A stretch of DNA of 64,000 nucleotides from Heliocidaris tuberculata (GCA_025618425.1 CM046838.1:6409655-6473654); one strand, 5' to 3'; numbered from the stretch's first letter, positions 9,583 to 23,530 are shown. Made by a program: numbers and translations. Notes: generated by a model from the sequence alone, not told the origin.

Positions 9583-12500
9583 GTTGGGGAATATTGGTAC
9601 ATTTCTAAGAAAAGCAATTGGAAAACAGAAATAGTGAAGAATTTATTTGAAGTCATTTGGATATAAGATCCATGTGAGAATTAAAAGAATGTAGTAATGT
9701 AAAATTCTGTATACATGTACATGTACAGTCAGACTGCGATTTTGATAAGATATATATCTTAAAATGGCATTGGACATTCCAAGAAAAGAAGAAACTTTTC
9801 TACAGTTATGTCAAAGTCCTGAGGAAGCTATTTTTTGCAATATTAAGCACAGTAAGGTATTAAGTACAAGTGTACTGTGCATTTATTGTTTGTATGATTT
9901 ATTGAATATTGTTAATGTCTGTTAAATCATCACAACCAAAGGCCAGATATTAAAATCAAATTACAAATAGAAACATAACTTGCAGTACAGGAAAATACAA
10001 GTAAATAGAGGCCTGAACCCCAAATATTCTTTATTAAAATCATTACTGTAGGCCCAAATTAAGGCTGGAATCATAGGTTGTGTAAATTCCCATCATGCAT
10101 CAGGAGGTTCAGGAAATCTTCTTTAACCTCTTCCAATCTCTCTCTCTAGCAGTGGCCACTCATCTCAAGGCTAGCCTACATATGCTCTGCCAAAGAAGTA
10201 ATTATACCAAAGCACCTTGGTGCCTAGTGTCGTGAGATGGTGTGCCAAACCGTAGTAGGTCCATGGGCAAACTGATAGAATCTACATGTAGAAGCAGGTT
10301 ACACAGCAGATTTTACATCATGATGGGCAATGTAGTTCTACTCGCAATGGTTTTATATGAGTACTTCATGTGTTATCTCTGCTGAAATGGGTACATTGTA
10401 GGCCTAATGAATTATAAATGATGTTTATTTTTCAGTGTTTAAAAAAAAAAAAAAAATGATGGGGCAATGGACTAAATTATTTCAAAGGTAAAAGGTCTGT
10501 TCAGCACCATGGTATCAATATAAGGAATAATAATCAAATATAATTCAATGCAAATTACATGGACACATACTCTCTATAATTGGAAAGTGAAAATTCATTA
10601 TGATTATTACCAAAATTTTGTGTGTCTGATTAGACAAGTCAATTCACTTCATTTCAAGCCAACAAAACAAATATTAACTTTCCTTTCAGAAGTGATAAAT
10701 TTTTTAAAATTTCATTAAAAATATCAACATCTCATTTATGACAAAACCTTTTTTTCTCCCAAATACACTCAGTTTTCTCTTTGATTGGTTAATTTGTTAT
10801 GAGTATAGAAATATCTTGTTTATACAAGGTCCATATGGCAGACCTCAATAACTGACTTTACATTCAACTGGAGGAGTAGATCTCAGCAAGCTCAGTGCTC
10901 CTGGTCACACAATTTGAATTTCCATGCAGGTTTATTTTTTATATTTATTAATACCCAGAGTATGTACTGGCATGCCTAATACGGATTATGGCTTTGTGCT
11001 TGTCAGTGAAATGGCAGGTGAAAGATGATGGATGGTGGACTAGCTGTCTGTAAGCGGTCCTGATGTGATGAAACTGTGACCTCATACAATTCATAACCAC
11101 ATTCTTTTCAATCCAAGAGTTGTGAACGATTCAAACGTTCATGGTTCCATGCCATCACTATAATGTACATGTACATGTAGTAGCCTGTCAAATTTCAATG
11201 TGATTTAATAGAGTCCAAAACACAGAGACAGCTACAAATGTATTTGCAATGAAATAGATTTATTATCCAGATTGTGGAAAAGAAAAGCTATTTTTTCAGA
11301 TTTCTGAATGCAAGTTGTTTCTTTTTACAGGTTAAAACCATAGTTGCAAAATTTTTGAGTTATCAAAATAAATATTGCAGCACTTTGCCAGATTTCAAGG
11401 CCATTTACGAGGGCTATAATTGAAATGGGATTTGTGGTTGTACTACATACATACCTGGATTACCAATGGATAGAGCTGAGCTTCATCTGTAAAATGAAGA
11501 GATATTATTATTGTTTTTGAGGTAGCACAAATCTATTGAAAGTTATAGGCCTAACTACATGTACATGCATTTATATAAAACATAAAGGTTCCTGATGCAG
11601 ATCAGGATGTAATGGATACAGTGAGGAATTCGCTGAATAATTGAAAAAAAATGTGAGTAGAAATTATTTCAAACAAACAAAAAGATAAATTAGTTTATTT
11701 CTTAGTGCTGCATACATGTACATGTAGTTATGCATTTTAATGATTGCACATATTGTTTTTGATACATTTATGAAGTTTTACCTGGCTTCGTCAAATTGAA
11801 AAAGTCTGAATTTTGAAGGATGACTCAGGTTTTGCTCTTGTACAAATATTTGATGCCTGTGTACAATGTACCTATTTGCACTTGGGTGCAAGATCGTAGA
11901 TGATCATATTAAGTGTGATCAATATTCTTCCACCATTCACTATGTAAACATGAACAGTGTAAAGCATTTGGGGGGGGGGGGGATATAATGATTTACTTGT
12001 AGGTAACAAATCATTGTCGTTTTTACGAACTGACGAATCCGTGCACGCGCGCAAATACGTGCTTTGGAGAAAACGGTTTTACGAACCGTCAAATCGTGTT
12101 TGAATGGCCAGTCCTTCCTTATTCCGTATTAATATACATAATAATATACACCATTTCAAAATCAAAGTCATAAGCTTTCTTTTAATGTATATGCAATCAT
12201 GCAACAAAAGCGAATTCCATTATCTAAATACACCTAAATCTTTCAAAACGATGATGAAAAATCGCTTGATATTGGACATTCATGTAGGCCCACAGGTTTA
12301 ATCACACCTAAAGAACAAACTGTAATATAGCTTTTATAGGTTTTTATTATTCCTCTTTAAAGTTTTCTTTCACAAATTTCAGCGCTCATTCATGTTGAAA
12401 AAAATTAATTTCCGTCTCCATCTATAGCGGCAATGAAATTGACACTTCAGAGATGAAATTGGTAAGGAACACGGACAATATGAGTTTGTTGAGAACGGCA

Positions 12501-13017
12501 GTCTAGGAGAGAAAGAGATGAATTTGGATCAATTACTTTGTTGCCCCAGGTTCCAAATTTTTCATTGATCCAATCCTCTTGGATACAGTATTCAAGTGTA
12601 ATGTTTCACATTCTATAATATTTAAAGCTTGTGCCCACCCTGCAGATTTATTGATGCAATTGCTGCTTCATCTAATCTATAGAAAATAATGAAATCTGAG
12701 GTTTGAAAGAATGGTTGAATTTCCTCTCTTTACTCTCTTTATAAAAGTTGGAACAAATATATTTAAAGTACAAATGCATTTACATGTAAATGTAGCATAA
12801 TGAGACGTGAATGTAAAATTTAAATGAATTTGCATTGTATTCATTTGAATTTTAAATTAAAATTTTTTAAAGTGATTGATTAACTTTGTGAAAAATTGTA
12901 AAATCAGCTCAAATGCCAGTGAATTGTGTGCAGTCCTCTAACTACAATGTACATATATAATTAAGGATATGTGAAAGTATGAGAGAAAATGGAACCCGTT
13001 TACTATCCTAAAAAAGA
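9583..13017. other. intron-like sequence, no gene seen
   Basis: Long AT-rich stretch without exon-like patches. It carries scattered ACATGTACATGTA words (9714, 11166, 11712), an A15 tract at 10441, and a G12 run near 11970. A CpG-containing pair of related words, 'ttttacgaactgacgaatc' at about 12018 and 'ttttacgaaccgtcaaatc' at about 12076, forms a short direct repeat. Confidence 0.5.
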
Positions 13018-13250
13018 GAAAATCGCGATCAATCGCTAGCGCAAGTCGCTCGGCTTCTTCGCTGCGCTGCAGTCACAAAAACCAAGCACCAGTGCTTGGC
13101 GATTTCAGAGCGGGTTTCCAGCCCGTACGGTATTCTGTGATAGAGCGAGGTATGCCAACCGTAAGAGTTCTTTAGGGTTCGGTGGTACTCTATCCCGACA
13201 TCAATGTTCAATCGTAAATATCTTGATATATAAACGACCGATCAGCTTAT
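13018..13250 (-). other. GC-rich island that can form serial hairpins
   Basis: This CpG-rich patch stands out from its AT-rich surroundings. Read on the minus strand it contains, in order, a TATA-like 'tttatatatcaag', a stem closed by GATAGAG and CTCTATC enclosing ACCG/CGGT, a CGGG-loop-CCCG hairpin, and a perfect CCAAGCA-CTGG-TGCTTGG hairpin followed directly by TTTTT. That order (TATA box, structured body, T run) would suit a Pol III small RNA. It matches no snRNA, 5S, SRP, Y, 7SK or U6 sequence that I know. A 60-codon minus-strand frame also crosses it, so a coding or transposon origin is equally possible. Confidence 0.3.
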
Positions 13251-16200
13251 AAAACTCAGGCGATTCCTGTCTGAGCTAAAGGTTTGCAATTATGATTGCA
13301 GCATTAGCTGGAACAGTGATTTTTTTTTTCAATCCTGGGCAAAGTTAATCAATGCCTTTAAACATTACAGATTGATTGTTCTGACTGAAATGTATGTATT
13401 CATTTGAAAAAAAGATAACCAAATACATAAAAAAGACGGTCCATGCTAAACAAGTACCGGTAATCATTAATGCAGTATGATTGTTAGTTTTACACAGTTT
13501 TGCTGTAAATGTTAAATATAAATCACCCAATTTTCATCTTATGCCTGTATTCTGAAAGCATGGAGATAAAGTACTATACGCATCATACTACACTCCTTAA
13601 CATGCATTTTCAGATTCTCACACCCTAGTTCATATGATTAACCTGTATTGAGGCTTGATACAGGCAATGGAGGAGTGATGACGATTTCTCATCCACTTGA
13701 CCTGAATTGTATATCATTCATGGGATTTATTGATAACATAGAGCATCTAGGGGTACAGTGAGCAAGCCAGCCAGCCAGCATGCGGGGCTATCCAACGGTG
13801 GTGGAGTGGTGGAATTCTGAATAGCAGAAGTGTCCAGGAGTCTGAGTCATACCTCAGTGTCAATTCAAAAGTGGGAGTCCAGAGATTAAAGGTGGAGAGT
13901 AGCTATGTACTTGACCGTGGATAAAAAATAGATTAAGAATATTAGGCTATGGAAGTTTCTTTTAATCATCTGAACTAAGCTGATTTTGAAGTTTCTGTTA
14001 ATTACTTTCATGAGGAAGATTTGTACACAAATATTGAGGGGAACAAGCAAAGATACTGTGGCATTACAAGTTGTATTTTCATTACCAGAAAGATGGGTGT
14101 TGTCCCCTAGGACCCCTTCTGCCAGTATTGACCTTGAAACATATATGTAGACCTCTTCCCTTTTTTAGATTTTCTCTGTATCTTGCTTGAGTTGCCCAGC
14201 CCCATTGTTGTAATTTATGTAATGAAAATATCCCTAAATCTTTCTTGACAATTGTACTGTATCATCACACATTTTTATGCCTAAATTAGGTGTAGGGTCT
14301 GTTTTAACATTTATCGGTTAAAAGGACATTGATGTACATGTAGTTACTCAATGGCTGTTTTGATTTCTGAGGTAACTTAAATATTGGGCAAGATTTGCAA
14401 GAAAATTAATATCACAAAGACACTATTCATCCCCGCAGCTTCAGTTCAGGTTAAAAATTAAGTTTTCAACTTTCAATATTTACCATTGGAAAGTCACATA
14501 GATGCACAGGTGGGGTGTAGACCTAGGACATAATTTCTGTTCATAATGTATTTGTATGTGTACATGTATGCATACAACCCTAAGACCTGCACGAGGCAAA
14601 GTGGTCATTATGAACCCTATGTGTCATCAATAGAAGTATGTGTGTCATCAATAAAAAGAAGTTAGATTTATTCTGCTAAATCTACTTGGGCACATTATAA
14701 CTGATAAATGGGAAATTGCATGAACTGAATATAGATTACATCATGGCGGATGCCCCCCTAAGCACAGCCATGAAGAGATGGAATGTGAATATTTTGCTTT
14801 AGCTTATAATACAAATGAATCACCAGATAATGTAAACCATTGATAGAAAACAGCCATTCTTATGCTGCATCTGCTGTTAATATATTGAATCAGACATACA
14901 TGTATGGAGAGCTTGCAGCACAGAAACCAAGGAATGAAAATATGTGGGAAATTGAGAACGTAATCTGGAATGGAACTTGGAATGATCTAGTTTAGCACCC
15001 AACAAGCCCATGATTTTGTTTTGAATTCTTTGACCTTAAACCCAAAACGTGATCTGGAAAGAGAACTTTTCCTTTTGATAGTGATCAAGAAGTTTCTTTA
15101 GGAAAAGAAACTTTGCCTGTTAGTGCCACATATTGAGCCAGTAATAGGATTTTTGTCATTGAAAATTGTTGGTTTCACCAGACATGCCCTGGATTATTAA
15201 GTTTGTATTAAACTGTCCTGAATCATTTCAGACATAAACTTTTTTATTGAGGTGAATAGAACTTTTGTTGTTGTTTTTTTTTTGTTGCTTATTTGATTTA
15301 ATGCTTATATCCAATTTATTCACATGTTTACATAAAGAGTTCCCCATGGAAATGAAGCCTGGCATGTTATTTAAAATTGAAAGATAGAAAATAATGATAG
15401 GAAATTAAGGAAAAAACATATTAAGTAGAAGTATTCAGCATCAGTAATAGATTATGCATTGTTCTTCTGAATTATCTTCAAATGTAGCTAATATTGTACA
15501 TACATTTACATGTATGTAGAGATGAAGGAAAAGAGATGAATTAAAAAAAATAAAAAAAAAGATTTTCAAGGAAGATGCCCTCCCATGTTGCTTCAAGCAC
15601 ACTGGCAAGGCTGCAATTCATTATAATGGTGGTGGTGTTTTTTGGACAATTTCATGTATTTAAGATCTATACTAATTGTTTGTTTGAATTGATGCAGAAC
15701 TTTGTGAACACACAATTTCAGTGGCAATAGCAGTTAAAATATGAGTGACGGCAAGTAAAAACATAAATCTCACACCGCCATACTGTACCACTACTAAAAT
15801 TCCAGCCGTGGAAAGAGTGTGGCTTATCCCCATGATGAACCTTTACAGTACTTACATGTAGAGATAGCTTGGACAATGCTTCATGAGGAACTTGATGTCA
15901 GGTGACAGTCCATCAATTGGCTTTGTACACAGTAAAGCCGAGAGCTCCGAGACATCTTGAGGGAGATCAGAGGTATGTGGGTCAAGCAAAATTGGCCAGG
16001 AATTACTTTGACGCTATCTGTCAGGAAAGAACTTTATTTTAGGGTAGATGGTTTGCTGCTATGTTTTTGTCTTGTCCTCGGCAGAAAGGTGCCTCTGAAG
16101 TCTGAACTGATGCACAGCTAGCGGATGTACATTTCTCAATATACGCATCTTAAAGTTTCGACTATTTATTGACAACATCTAAGCTTAAAACATTTCAGCC

Positions 16201-16545
16201 CATGTACATTGTCTAAATTGTTGTCAGTGAAAGCTGACAACTTATTTACATATTTATTATTTATTTAAATCCCTTCTTTACCATACTAAAAAAAAGAAAG
16301 AATAAATTTGACCATGTTCATGCCCTTCCGGCAGGCACATGGTGATTTTTTGGAATCCAGAGATGTCTTTATCTGTTTTCTGATTGCATCTGATGCTATT
16401 TCTTTACCTCTCAAGAGTGAATTCCAATGCCAAGTTGTGTATTGCTGGCTGGTAATGAGCTGCTGAAACATTTGTCACATTGTTGATTGTCATGCTCTTG
16501 TTTCAGACCTCTGAGTTGGAACCAAATAAGTTTTAACCAAAAGAT
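13251..16545. other. intron-like sequence, no gene seen
   Basis: AT-rich and apparently unique, with a short (CCAG)n at about 13763 and scattered TACATGTA words. No exon with convincing splice sites was recognised. Confidence 0.5.
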
Positions 16546-16583
16546 AAAAACTGTTATTTATGTATGCATAAATAACAGTTTTT
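16546..16583. repeat. perfect 17-bp-arm palindrome, 4-nt loop
   Basis: AAAACTGTTATTTATG is followed by TATG and by its exact reverse complement. Including one more A-T pair the arms are 17 bp (16546-16562 and 16567-16583). It is too short for a typical miRNA precursor and more like a cruciform-prone palindrome or a tiny foldback. Confidence 0.9.
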
Positions 16584-16773
16584 TATTTCTTTCCAAACCT
16601 CCATCTTCATTTTACCTTTGTTTTGGGCTTTTGCTAGACAGTGGGATCTCGGCGCGGTGCGCTGGGTCAAAATTTTTGATCTTTTTAAAGGAATTTTATG
16701 TCCTTTTTTTTTAGCAGCAAAAAAGAAATAAAGAAAAAAAGGTGACCTGATAGGAGCATGAATTAATTATTAT

Positions 16774-17060
16774 CTTTATCCTTCAGTTATTTTTTCCCTA
16801 TCTTTCATTATGTTATTCCTTGTTTTTATTCTGCTATTTTTTTCCTTCTTTCCTTATGTTAATCTTTATCCTTCTGTCATTTTGCTATTTTCTGAACCTT
16901 TTATCCTGTCATTTTTTTCTTTCCATCTTTCAATTTTTCATTTTCTTATCCATCTTTCCTTATGTTACTATCATTCTTCTATCATATCTCTCTTTCTTTG
17001 TTATTCTGTTTTTACCCTTCGACATGTATTATTTCCTTGTTTTCCATCTTTCCATTCGTT
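16774..17060. repeat. degenerate polypyrimidine repeat
   Basis: T/C-rich sequence in which phrases such as 'ttatccttctgtcattttgc' and 'tttccttatgtta' recur imperfectly. Three overlapping Phe/Leu/Ser-rich frames result from composition and are not genes. Confidence 0.7.
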
Positions 17061-18236
17061 ATGATCCTTGTGATCATTGCTAGGAAATACTTACATTTAA
17101 AAATATTGTTAATTTTACCTGTTGCCAAATGTTGTTATAAAATATTTACTGTAAGATACATGTAAAAATGATAGATGTAGAATCTATCACTTGCACTAGA
17201 GGTGAATAAAGACATACAGGATTTTATTAGCTAGTAATAAACATGACCTTGATTGTTAACAAGACTTCTTTAATCATCATCAAATCAGTTTGCACACAAG
17301 GGGGATACATGTACATTGTAGCACAACCTCAAGTTTATTAAAAACTAATTATCTCGCTCACAGCCATCACAAGTACTATAAAACAATTGAACCCTCCCAT
17401 TAGCTTGCATCTTGAAGGCTATTCTTCTGGGCATGCAGGCTTAATTGACCGTCCAATGGCTCTCTGCAGTGGCAACACCATGGGGAGGGACGAGGCGCTC
17501 AATTATCCCAGACAGATCGAGGACAGTCCTAAAGAGAATTGACGCAGAAATTCAATTACTAGTAGGTTGTAGTAAGAATACAATTGTAACATTTTGACTT
17601 TGGAGATAGCGTGGAATTACAGACAGTACTGTGACAACTGTGACGCTGGAATGAGCAATGTGATTAAGAGATGAGTTCTACCAATCTTTAGTAATTGGGT
17701 TTTTTATGGGACACTTAATTGGAATAGGATTTTAGCTGCTAGGCAGGATTTGTTTGGTACATTTGCCTCTGGCTACTCTATGATAAAGTTTATATGCGTG
17801 GGAAGTAATTCAAATCTTCAGCTCCATTATTGTGCATACTTTTTCGTACAAGATATCTCGGTTACATTCTAAAGGCAGAATTAATTTCATGGGAGATTGA
17901 AAATTAGGTCATGAGTACATGATGAAATGTAGTTCCATGTACTACAGTCTTTATACATTTATCATTATCCTCCCTGATGCTGGGTAATTACATTTTCAAA
18001 GGCCACATAATTATAGAATTCTGAATACATCAAAATACACAGATTTATAGGGTGAATTATTGTTGGAAGGAGATTAGTGCATAATCCGAATTCCACCCAA
18101 ACGTGTACTTGTTATATTTCTTTACATTTCTTTAGAATCTCTTATGAGTAAATTTGGATGAAAAATACAGACAAGGAAAGGAGTCGATTGTTTTTGTTAT
18201 ACTTTTCATATTTGAATCTTCTGTAGAGCTGTGAAA
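17061..18236. other. no gene recognised
   Basis: Mostly AT-rich. A more GC-rich patch at about 17440-17545 is open in two frames but lacks a clear pair of splice sites. Confidence 0.45.
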
Positions 18237-18270
18237 CCAAGGAGGAGTTATCACTGTGATAACTCCTTGG
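18237..18270. repeat. near-perfect palindrome
   Basis: CCAAGGAG-GAG-TTATCAC is followed by TGTGATAACTCCTTGG. The arms match over 15 bp apart from a 3-nt GAG insertion in the left arm, and the loop is 1-3 nt. The left-arm GAG looks like a local duplication. Confidence 0.85.
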
Positions 18271-18387
18271 TGAAACAATTTCCTTTTATTGTCATGCAAG
18301 TAGACCCTTGTCTACCATGGCAGCAAGATTATGGAGAATAGAACTGAATGGAAAAAGCTTGTCAAATCAGTGTAAGTAAGCTTGACC

Positions 18388-18410
18388 TAGTAGTAGTAGT
18401 AGTAGTAGTA
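18388..18410. repeat. (TAG)n microsatellite
   Basis: Seven to eight uninterrupted TAG triplets. Confidence 0.95.
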
Positions 18411-18830
18411 ATGTGAGAGAACAGTCCATTTTGTATTACCGTATTTCAACACTTCGTAGAGTTTTTTGTTTTCCATGAAGAAGCTGTTTCACATTGTTTT
18501 TCTGATCACTTTTTGGTTTTAAAGTCGTACTAGCATGTCTTTGTTACAATTTGATTCTCAGATAGATAAATGGATAATAGATAATAGATGGATAATGAAT
18601 AAAACTAGTATTCTCTATCCCCTGCAGTCACTCCCTTGCCATGACATGCCATCTTACTTTCCTACAGTTTAGTAACATTCTGTGAACTAGTTCTGATTGT
18701 GACTAGTCTAATTCAGGAGCTGTGTTCTTACCTCTAATCTGCTATACTTTTAACTCTCAAAGCAAGTGCGTCATGTAGGCTGCTTGCATTAGTCTTGGTT
18801 ATGTATAAAGGTTTACACAACAACAGACAA

Positions 18831-19243
18831 GCCCTTTCGAGACAATTGACCACATTTTGTGGTTGGGCTCAATAACTTTTGATTCAGAGCCCTGAAAAAT
18901 ATACCAGATACATGAGTACAAATAGCAAAAATTTCTGCACACACTGTGTCCATTTTTGTTACATGACAATATTGCGTTTGATCCCAGGAATTTTAAAAAG
19001 GAGAATAAGATTTAAAATCCTTAAATTGGCAACACATTGAGAGGTTCAAAATCATTGCTTTTTATCAAAATTGGCAACTTTTCCAACTTTTCGCCAATTC
19101 TTTTAACCATGTATATTGTTTTCAAAGACATTACCCCTTATTACAATCTTGTAGTACTAAAAGAAAAATATTATTGTTGCCAATTTGAAGAAAAAAATGT
19201 GATCAGTATAGCCCTGAAATAATTCCTGTCCTGAAAGGGTTAA
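18831..19243. mobile_element. TTAA MITE (family B, copy 2)
   Basis: Nearly the whole of 9171-9578 is repeated here in the same orientation: 'gagacaattgaccacatttt', 'aataacttttgattcagag', 'ttaaattggcaacacattga' and 'ttcctgtcctgaaaggg'. The right TTAA is intact at 19240-19243. The left one has decayed to ACAA. The length is again about 409 bp. Most differences are point changes. Confidence 0.9.
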
Positions 19244-22200
19244 GCACACTATGGTTTATTTATTGAATATTTAGAATCATTTGGGGCCTATTGGAGAGGA
19301 GAACCCCGATGAAGATGACGAAGAAAGAAGGAAGTTATTAATGTCAATGATAGAGTCTGAAACTAGGCTATTTGTCACCATGATCTTGGCTTGCGATCTT
19401 GAGAGGCTTTGACCCTGTGACCTTCCGTTCATGTAGTCTAACAGTTTGGGTTATAGGCTCAGGTGTCCAGTTGTTTTTCAGCTGTGTGATTTATTACCTT
19501 GGCTGAGGATTGATGTGTCTTTTTGTCCCCCTCCATCCCCTTTGTTGCAGTATGCTACCGTGCTTTGCCAGTTTGAAGGGAATCTCTCCAGAGGTAGGGG
19601 AGGTGGAAGATATGGTAGAGTTTGGGCTGTGATCACAAACACACACAAATGTTTGACCCAGATAAACTATGAAACCTAACCATGGTCTTGACTTGCCTCC
19701 AAGTCCACTAAATTGTGAGGGGTTAATGTGAATAATAAATGTCTTTGAAGCAACATGCTGATTTAGGAGACATGTTGCTGCAGGACTAACTGGACTGCAC
19801 GTAGACCTAGATGCTGTGGATGAATTTGAAAGCTTGTGGAATACATGTGTAGGCAGGCCTCCACCACCCAGGGAAATATTAAGTCTACACATGTACATGT
19901 TCCCGTATGCTCCATGTTTTTTCATACTAGGCCTGTTTGATTTGGTTAGTTGAACCTATTCGGTTTATATAGTTTCATGGTTATTCTTAAAACTGAAAAT
20001 TTGTCAATGAGACAATTTGAAGATGGACCCTTTTATATTATTTCATAGTTTTTCATACTTTTTTTTTAAATATAAGGAACACAGAGTCAACTTGGTATAA
20101 GGTATTATAATACAGATGATGAAAACTAAGAACCAATCAATTTTTAATTTTCACTGCTTAAAATCATTCTTTTTAGATGTTGGAGGTAAATAGCATTTAC
20201 CAATACACTCCAAAATGGCAACTATTTCTCTGCCTGTAGATGTAACTAATCTAAAATGTTACCCTATTTCTCCACCCACCATTACACTGATAGAGAAAAA
20301 GGGGTTGCATCTGGGCTAGCCACTACAATACCATGAAACACGCTTTTCAAACGCCATTACAAAAACTCCCTTTCTAACCGTCTGACAATGGAACCCATGA
20401 AAAGCCTTCTAAATAGGAATACAACTCCCTTGAAAAGGACTTATTTAACGCTCCCATTTTTTCTCTTTTGATGTTTTCATGTTACATTGCCTTCAAATCA
20501 GCCACACACAATAAAAGGAACTACAAAAGAAAATTATTGTGTGAGTGGTTGACCTGTGGGTAATGAAATGTCAATTGTGATGGAAAGAAGCTGTGAGTAT
20601 TTTAAAGTCTGCTTCGTTGCATCTTTTCACGCTACCTGAGCAAAAGTTATTTGATGGAAACCAATTTATGTGCAATTCATTTCAGATCTGTATTATTCAA
20701 TGTAATCCATTTAGAGTGAATTGTGATTGAATTGGATTTGAAACAGCAAAGACTGAAAGATTTAAAAAGCATATTTCAAAATCCTCATCAACTTTCAAGT
20801 GTTCATCATTCATTATCAGTCTACATGTATACTATTTACACTTAGATGCATGAATCCAGGCAAGTTTGGTATTCAATGTAAACAGTTTGTTAAAAAAAAA
20901 AAATCAGTCTTCAATATTTTTTATGTTACATGTATTTGGTCAATTTGTTTTCTTTCCATAATTTCCTTTAATTACAGATGAAAAACTCGGAATAGATTGT
21001 TTATAGTTTGTAATTACTAAACTCTAAAGCAGAAATCCAAAGCTGAAGCCAATGATTGAAAGTTGTCAGTGTTGTAATGGACCCTTTCAAATAAAATTAT
21101 GTACTTGTAGTATAATTGATAGGTATTGCATAACGAACAACCCACAATGACTTTTGAACTCATACTCTGGGAAAGCAGTTTCAGTGCAGGTATAGAACAT
21201 TATATGTAAATCATTAGCAATAACTATACCCCCCCCCCCCCCCCCCAGGAAACAGAAGACATAAAATCATATCCCTAGGATTATGAGTCATTCAAATGGA
21301 TCATGATTAAAGAGCATAAAGGGGAACAAACAAAAGACATTAAAAATGCTGGAATATTTTAATTATGCAAGTCCATCTACATCAACTCTTAGTCTTCTCA
21401 GAAATCATTTTTACCTACATATGCAGTACAATTTTGGTGTTTCAATTTTAATACAGAAGTAGTATTTTAAAGCTGATTTATTGAACGTACATGTAGGATA
21501 TGATCTTGGAACCCAGACATGTATACAGAGCAATTTGCTTGGTCACCTTTAAACCTCTGTCCTGTGACTCAACCAGATAATGACAGTCTAGCCTTCAATT
21601 ACATTTGCATCACATCTTGATGATGACTTGGATGCCATTTAGCCAATTAACCAATCTCATTAATAATGAAACATGAGTTGGTGTGATGCTCCAAAAATGT
21701 GAAGCATGTGTATGCTCTCCCTGTCTGTGTGTTATCTACATGTGCCTCACTTGGGTGGAATATGATCATGATGTCTTCCACTCTCTTCACTATTCTTGTA
21801 ATGTCTAAAGGTACATTAAGAATACATTAATATGCTCCTTTACGGTTCTCTATGTTTTCTCTATACTGCATACATATGTAATTTCTTTGTGTTTGTAATT
21901 CCAGGTTTTTTTCTAACCTGAGTTGAGTATGAGGTTTTTATATTTTATCACGGTTAAAAAGCCTGCTAACAGCTGAAAGCTACTTTCAGTTCAGCAAGGC
22001 TGTGACATGTATAATCATCTTTAATCCCTGTATTCCTGGCTTTCTTTGAACCTGAATATCATCTTCATCATGCCTTATTGAAATGGAATGAATGAATTTC
22101 TGAGCTATTAGAACCTTCATTTTGGGGAAACATATAAATGTACACATCAAAGCCATTTCACTCTGAAAGCTTTCAGTTTCCTGAGCGTATCCATTTTTAG

Positions 22201-22557
22201 TTGATTGCTTCAGACAATATTCCTAATAATTGGTAGAATCGTCATCCTGGCACCATCTCACTGTTACTGTCGGATGATCTCACCACTTTTAATTGAAAAT
22301 TGCATTAATTTCTAAGCAGAGCAAACCCGCCCCATTGTCTGCAATGTAGAACATGTGACAATGTCATTGGCTCCTGTGTTACTGCCATTGTGAGACCCAG
22401 AGAAGTGTTGGAAGCATTGATGGGATTGGTTGATTAGGAAATCAAACTGCATACAGTCATAGCTTCCGTTCTACTTCAGCACGTAATGGATGGCTGGGGT
22501 GATCTCATGTTGACCGAAGGATTCCAGCAATGCTTGATAAGAGTGGGAAGAGGACTT
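19244..22557. other. intron-like sequence, no gene seen
   Basis: AT-rich sequence with a C18 run at 21229-21246 and an A11 run near 20891. Open frames at 19446-19925 on both strands show no recognisable motif. Confidence 0.5.
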
Positions 22558-22603
22558 GAGAGGGAGAGAGAGGGAGAGATAGATGGAAGAGAAAGAGAAG
22601 AGA

Positions 22604-22650
<47 letters not shown>
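22558..22650. repeat. GA/GAAGA microsatellite
   Basis: Interrupted GGGAGA and AGAAG units pass into a pure GA run at about 22610-22647. Confidence 0.95.
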
Positions 22651-23530
22651 AAATGACTGAAAGACATGATTAAGAAAAAAGGGCTTTTAAAAGAACATTT
22701 GATTTTTGAAAAAAAAGATTTACAGTTTTTATCAGAAATTACATATTGAAATATTTCAAGTTTTCCCATGCATTATTTGGATTGGTGCATAATTGACATT
22801 TAATAGCTTCTGCCATTAAAAGTGAAATCTGCTATTCCAAACAAACTTAGTTGTGCACTTCCTTTTTATGTTGTGCTGAAAAACATCGCATGCAGTGCTT
22901 ATATAATTGCACATCACTATATGACTTTTATGAGTTTTTAAATCCAGATGAAAAGAAAATATGTGAGGTGTTTAACGAAAACTTTACAAAGAAATAAAGG
23001 AATCTGCATGGTTAAGTGATTTAATCTATCAAGTATCTACATGTAACTTCAGACAGACAATTTTTTAAAAAGTTTTATTTCAAAAGTGCATACATTCATG
23101 TAATATTGTAATGGAGGCAATTGCTAAATTGGATCCAATATTGCAAATCTAAATTCTTAATGAAAATTCAATGTAATTTTTTTTTTTTAATGTGAGAGTT
23201 TCAAACTAGGAAAAATAAGAGAATGTTTTCAAACCTCTCTTGAAAAGAAAAAGTGGCTACTGGAATCAGTAATTTTTTTCATTGATTGAAGAAAACATTT
23301 TGATGATTAGTTTTACTTGGTACAGTAGTTGATCTTAAATTCTTATGGGAGGGAAGGAACAGATTTGGCAAAACATTAAGTAACATGAATATTTAAATCA
23401 ATCCAAATAAAGAAAAAAAAATGAATGTACATTGTACAGTATTTTGTTTTGTTTTATTACTACATGTACTCTTCCAATTACTGAACATACTGTGCATTAT
23501 GGTAAACAGTAGCTTATGTTATGCAGAGTA
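22651..23530. other. no gene seen
   Basis: AT-rich, unique-looking sequence up to the left boundary of the large composite element. Confidence 0.5.

Noticed and set aside
17440..17545. GC-richer patch as an exon
   Set aside because: Two frames are open and a possible GTAGGT donor exists, but there is no pyrimidine-rich acceptor and no recognisable protein.
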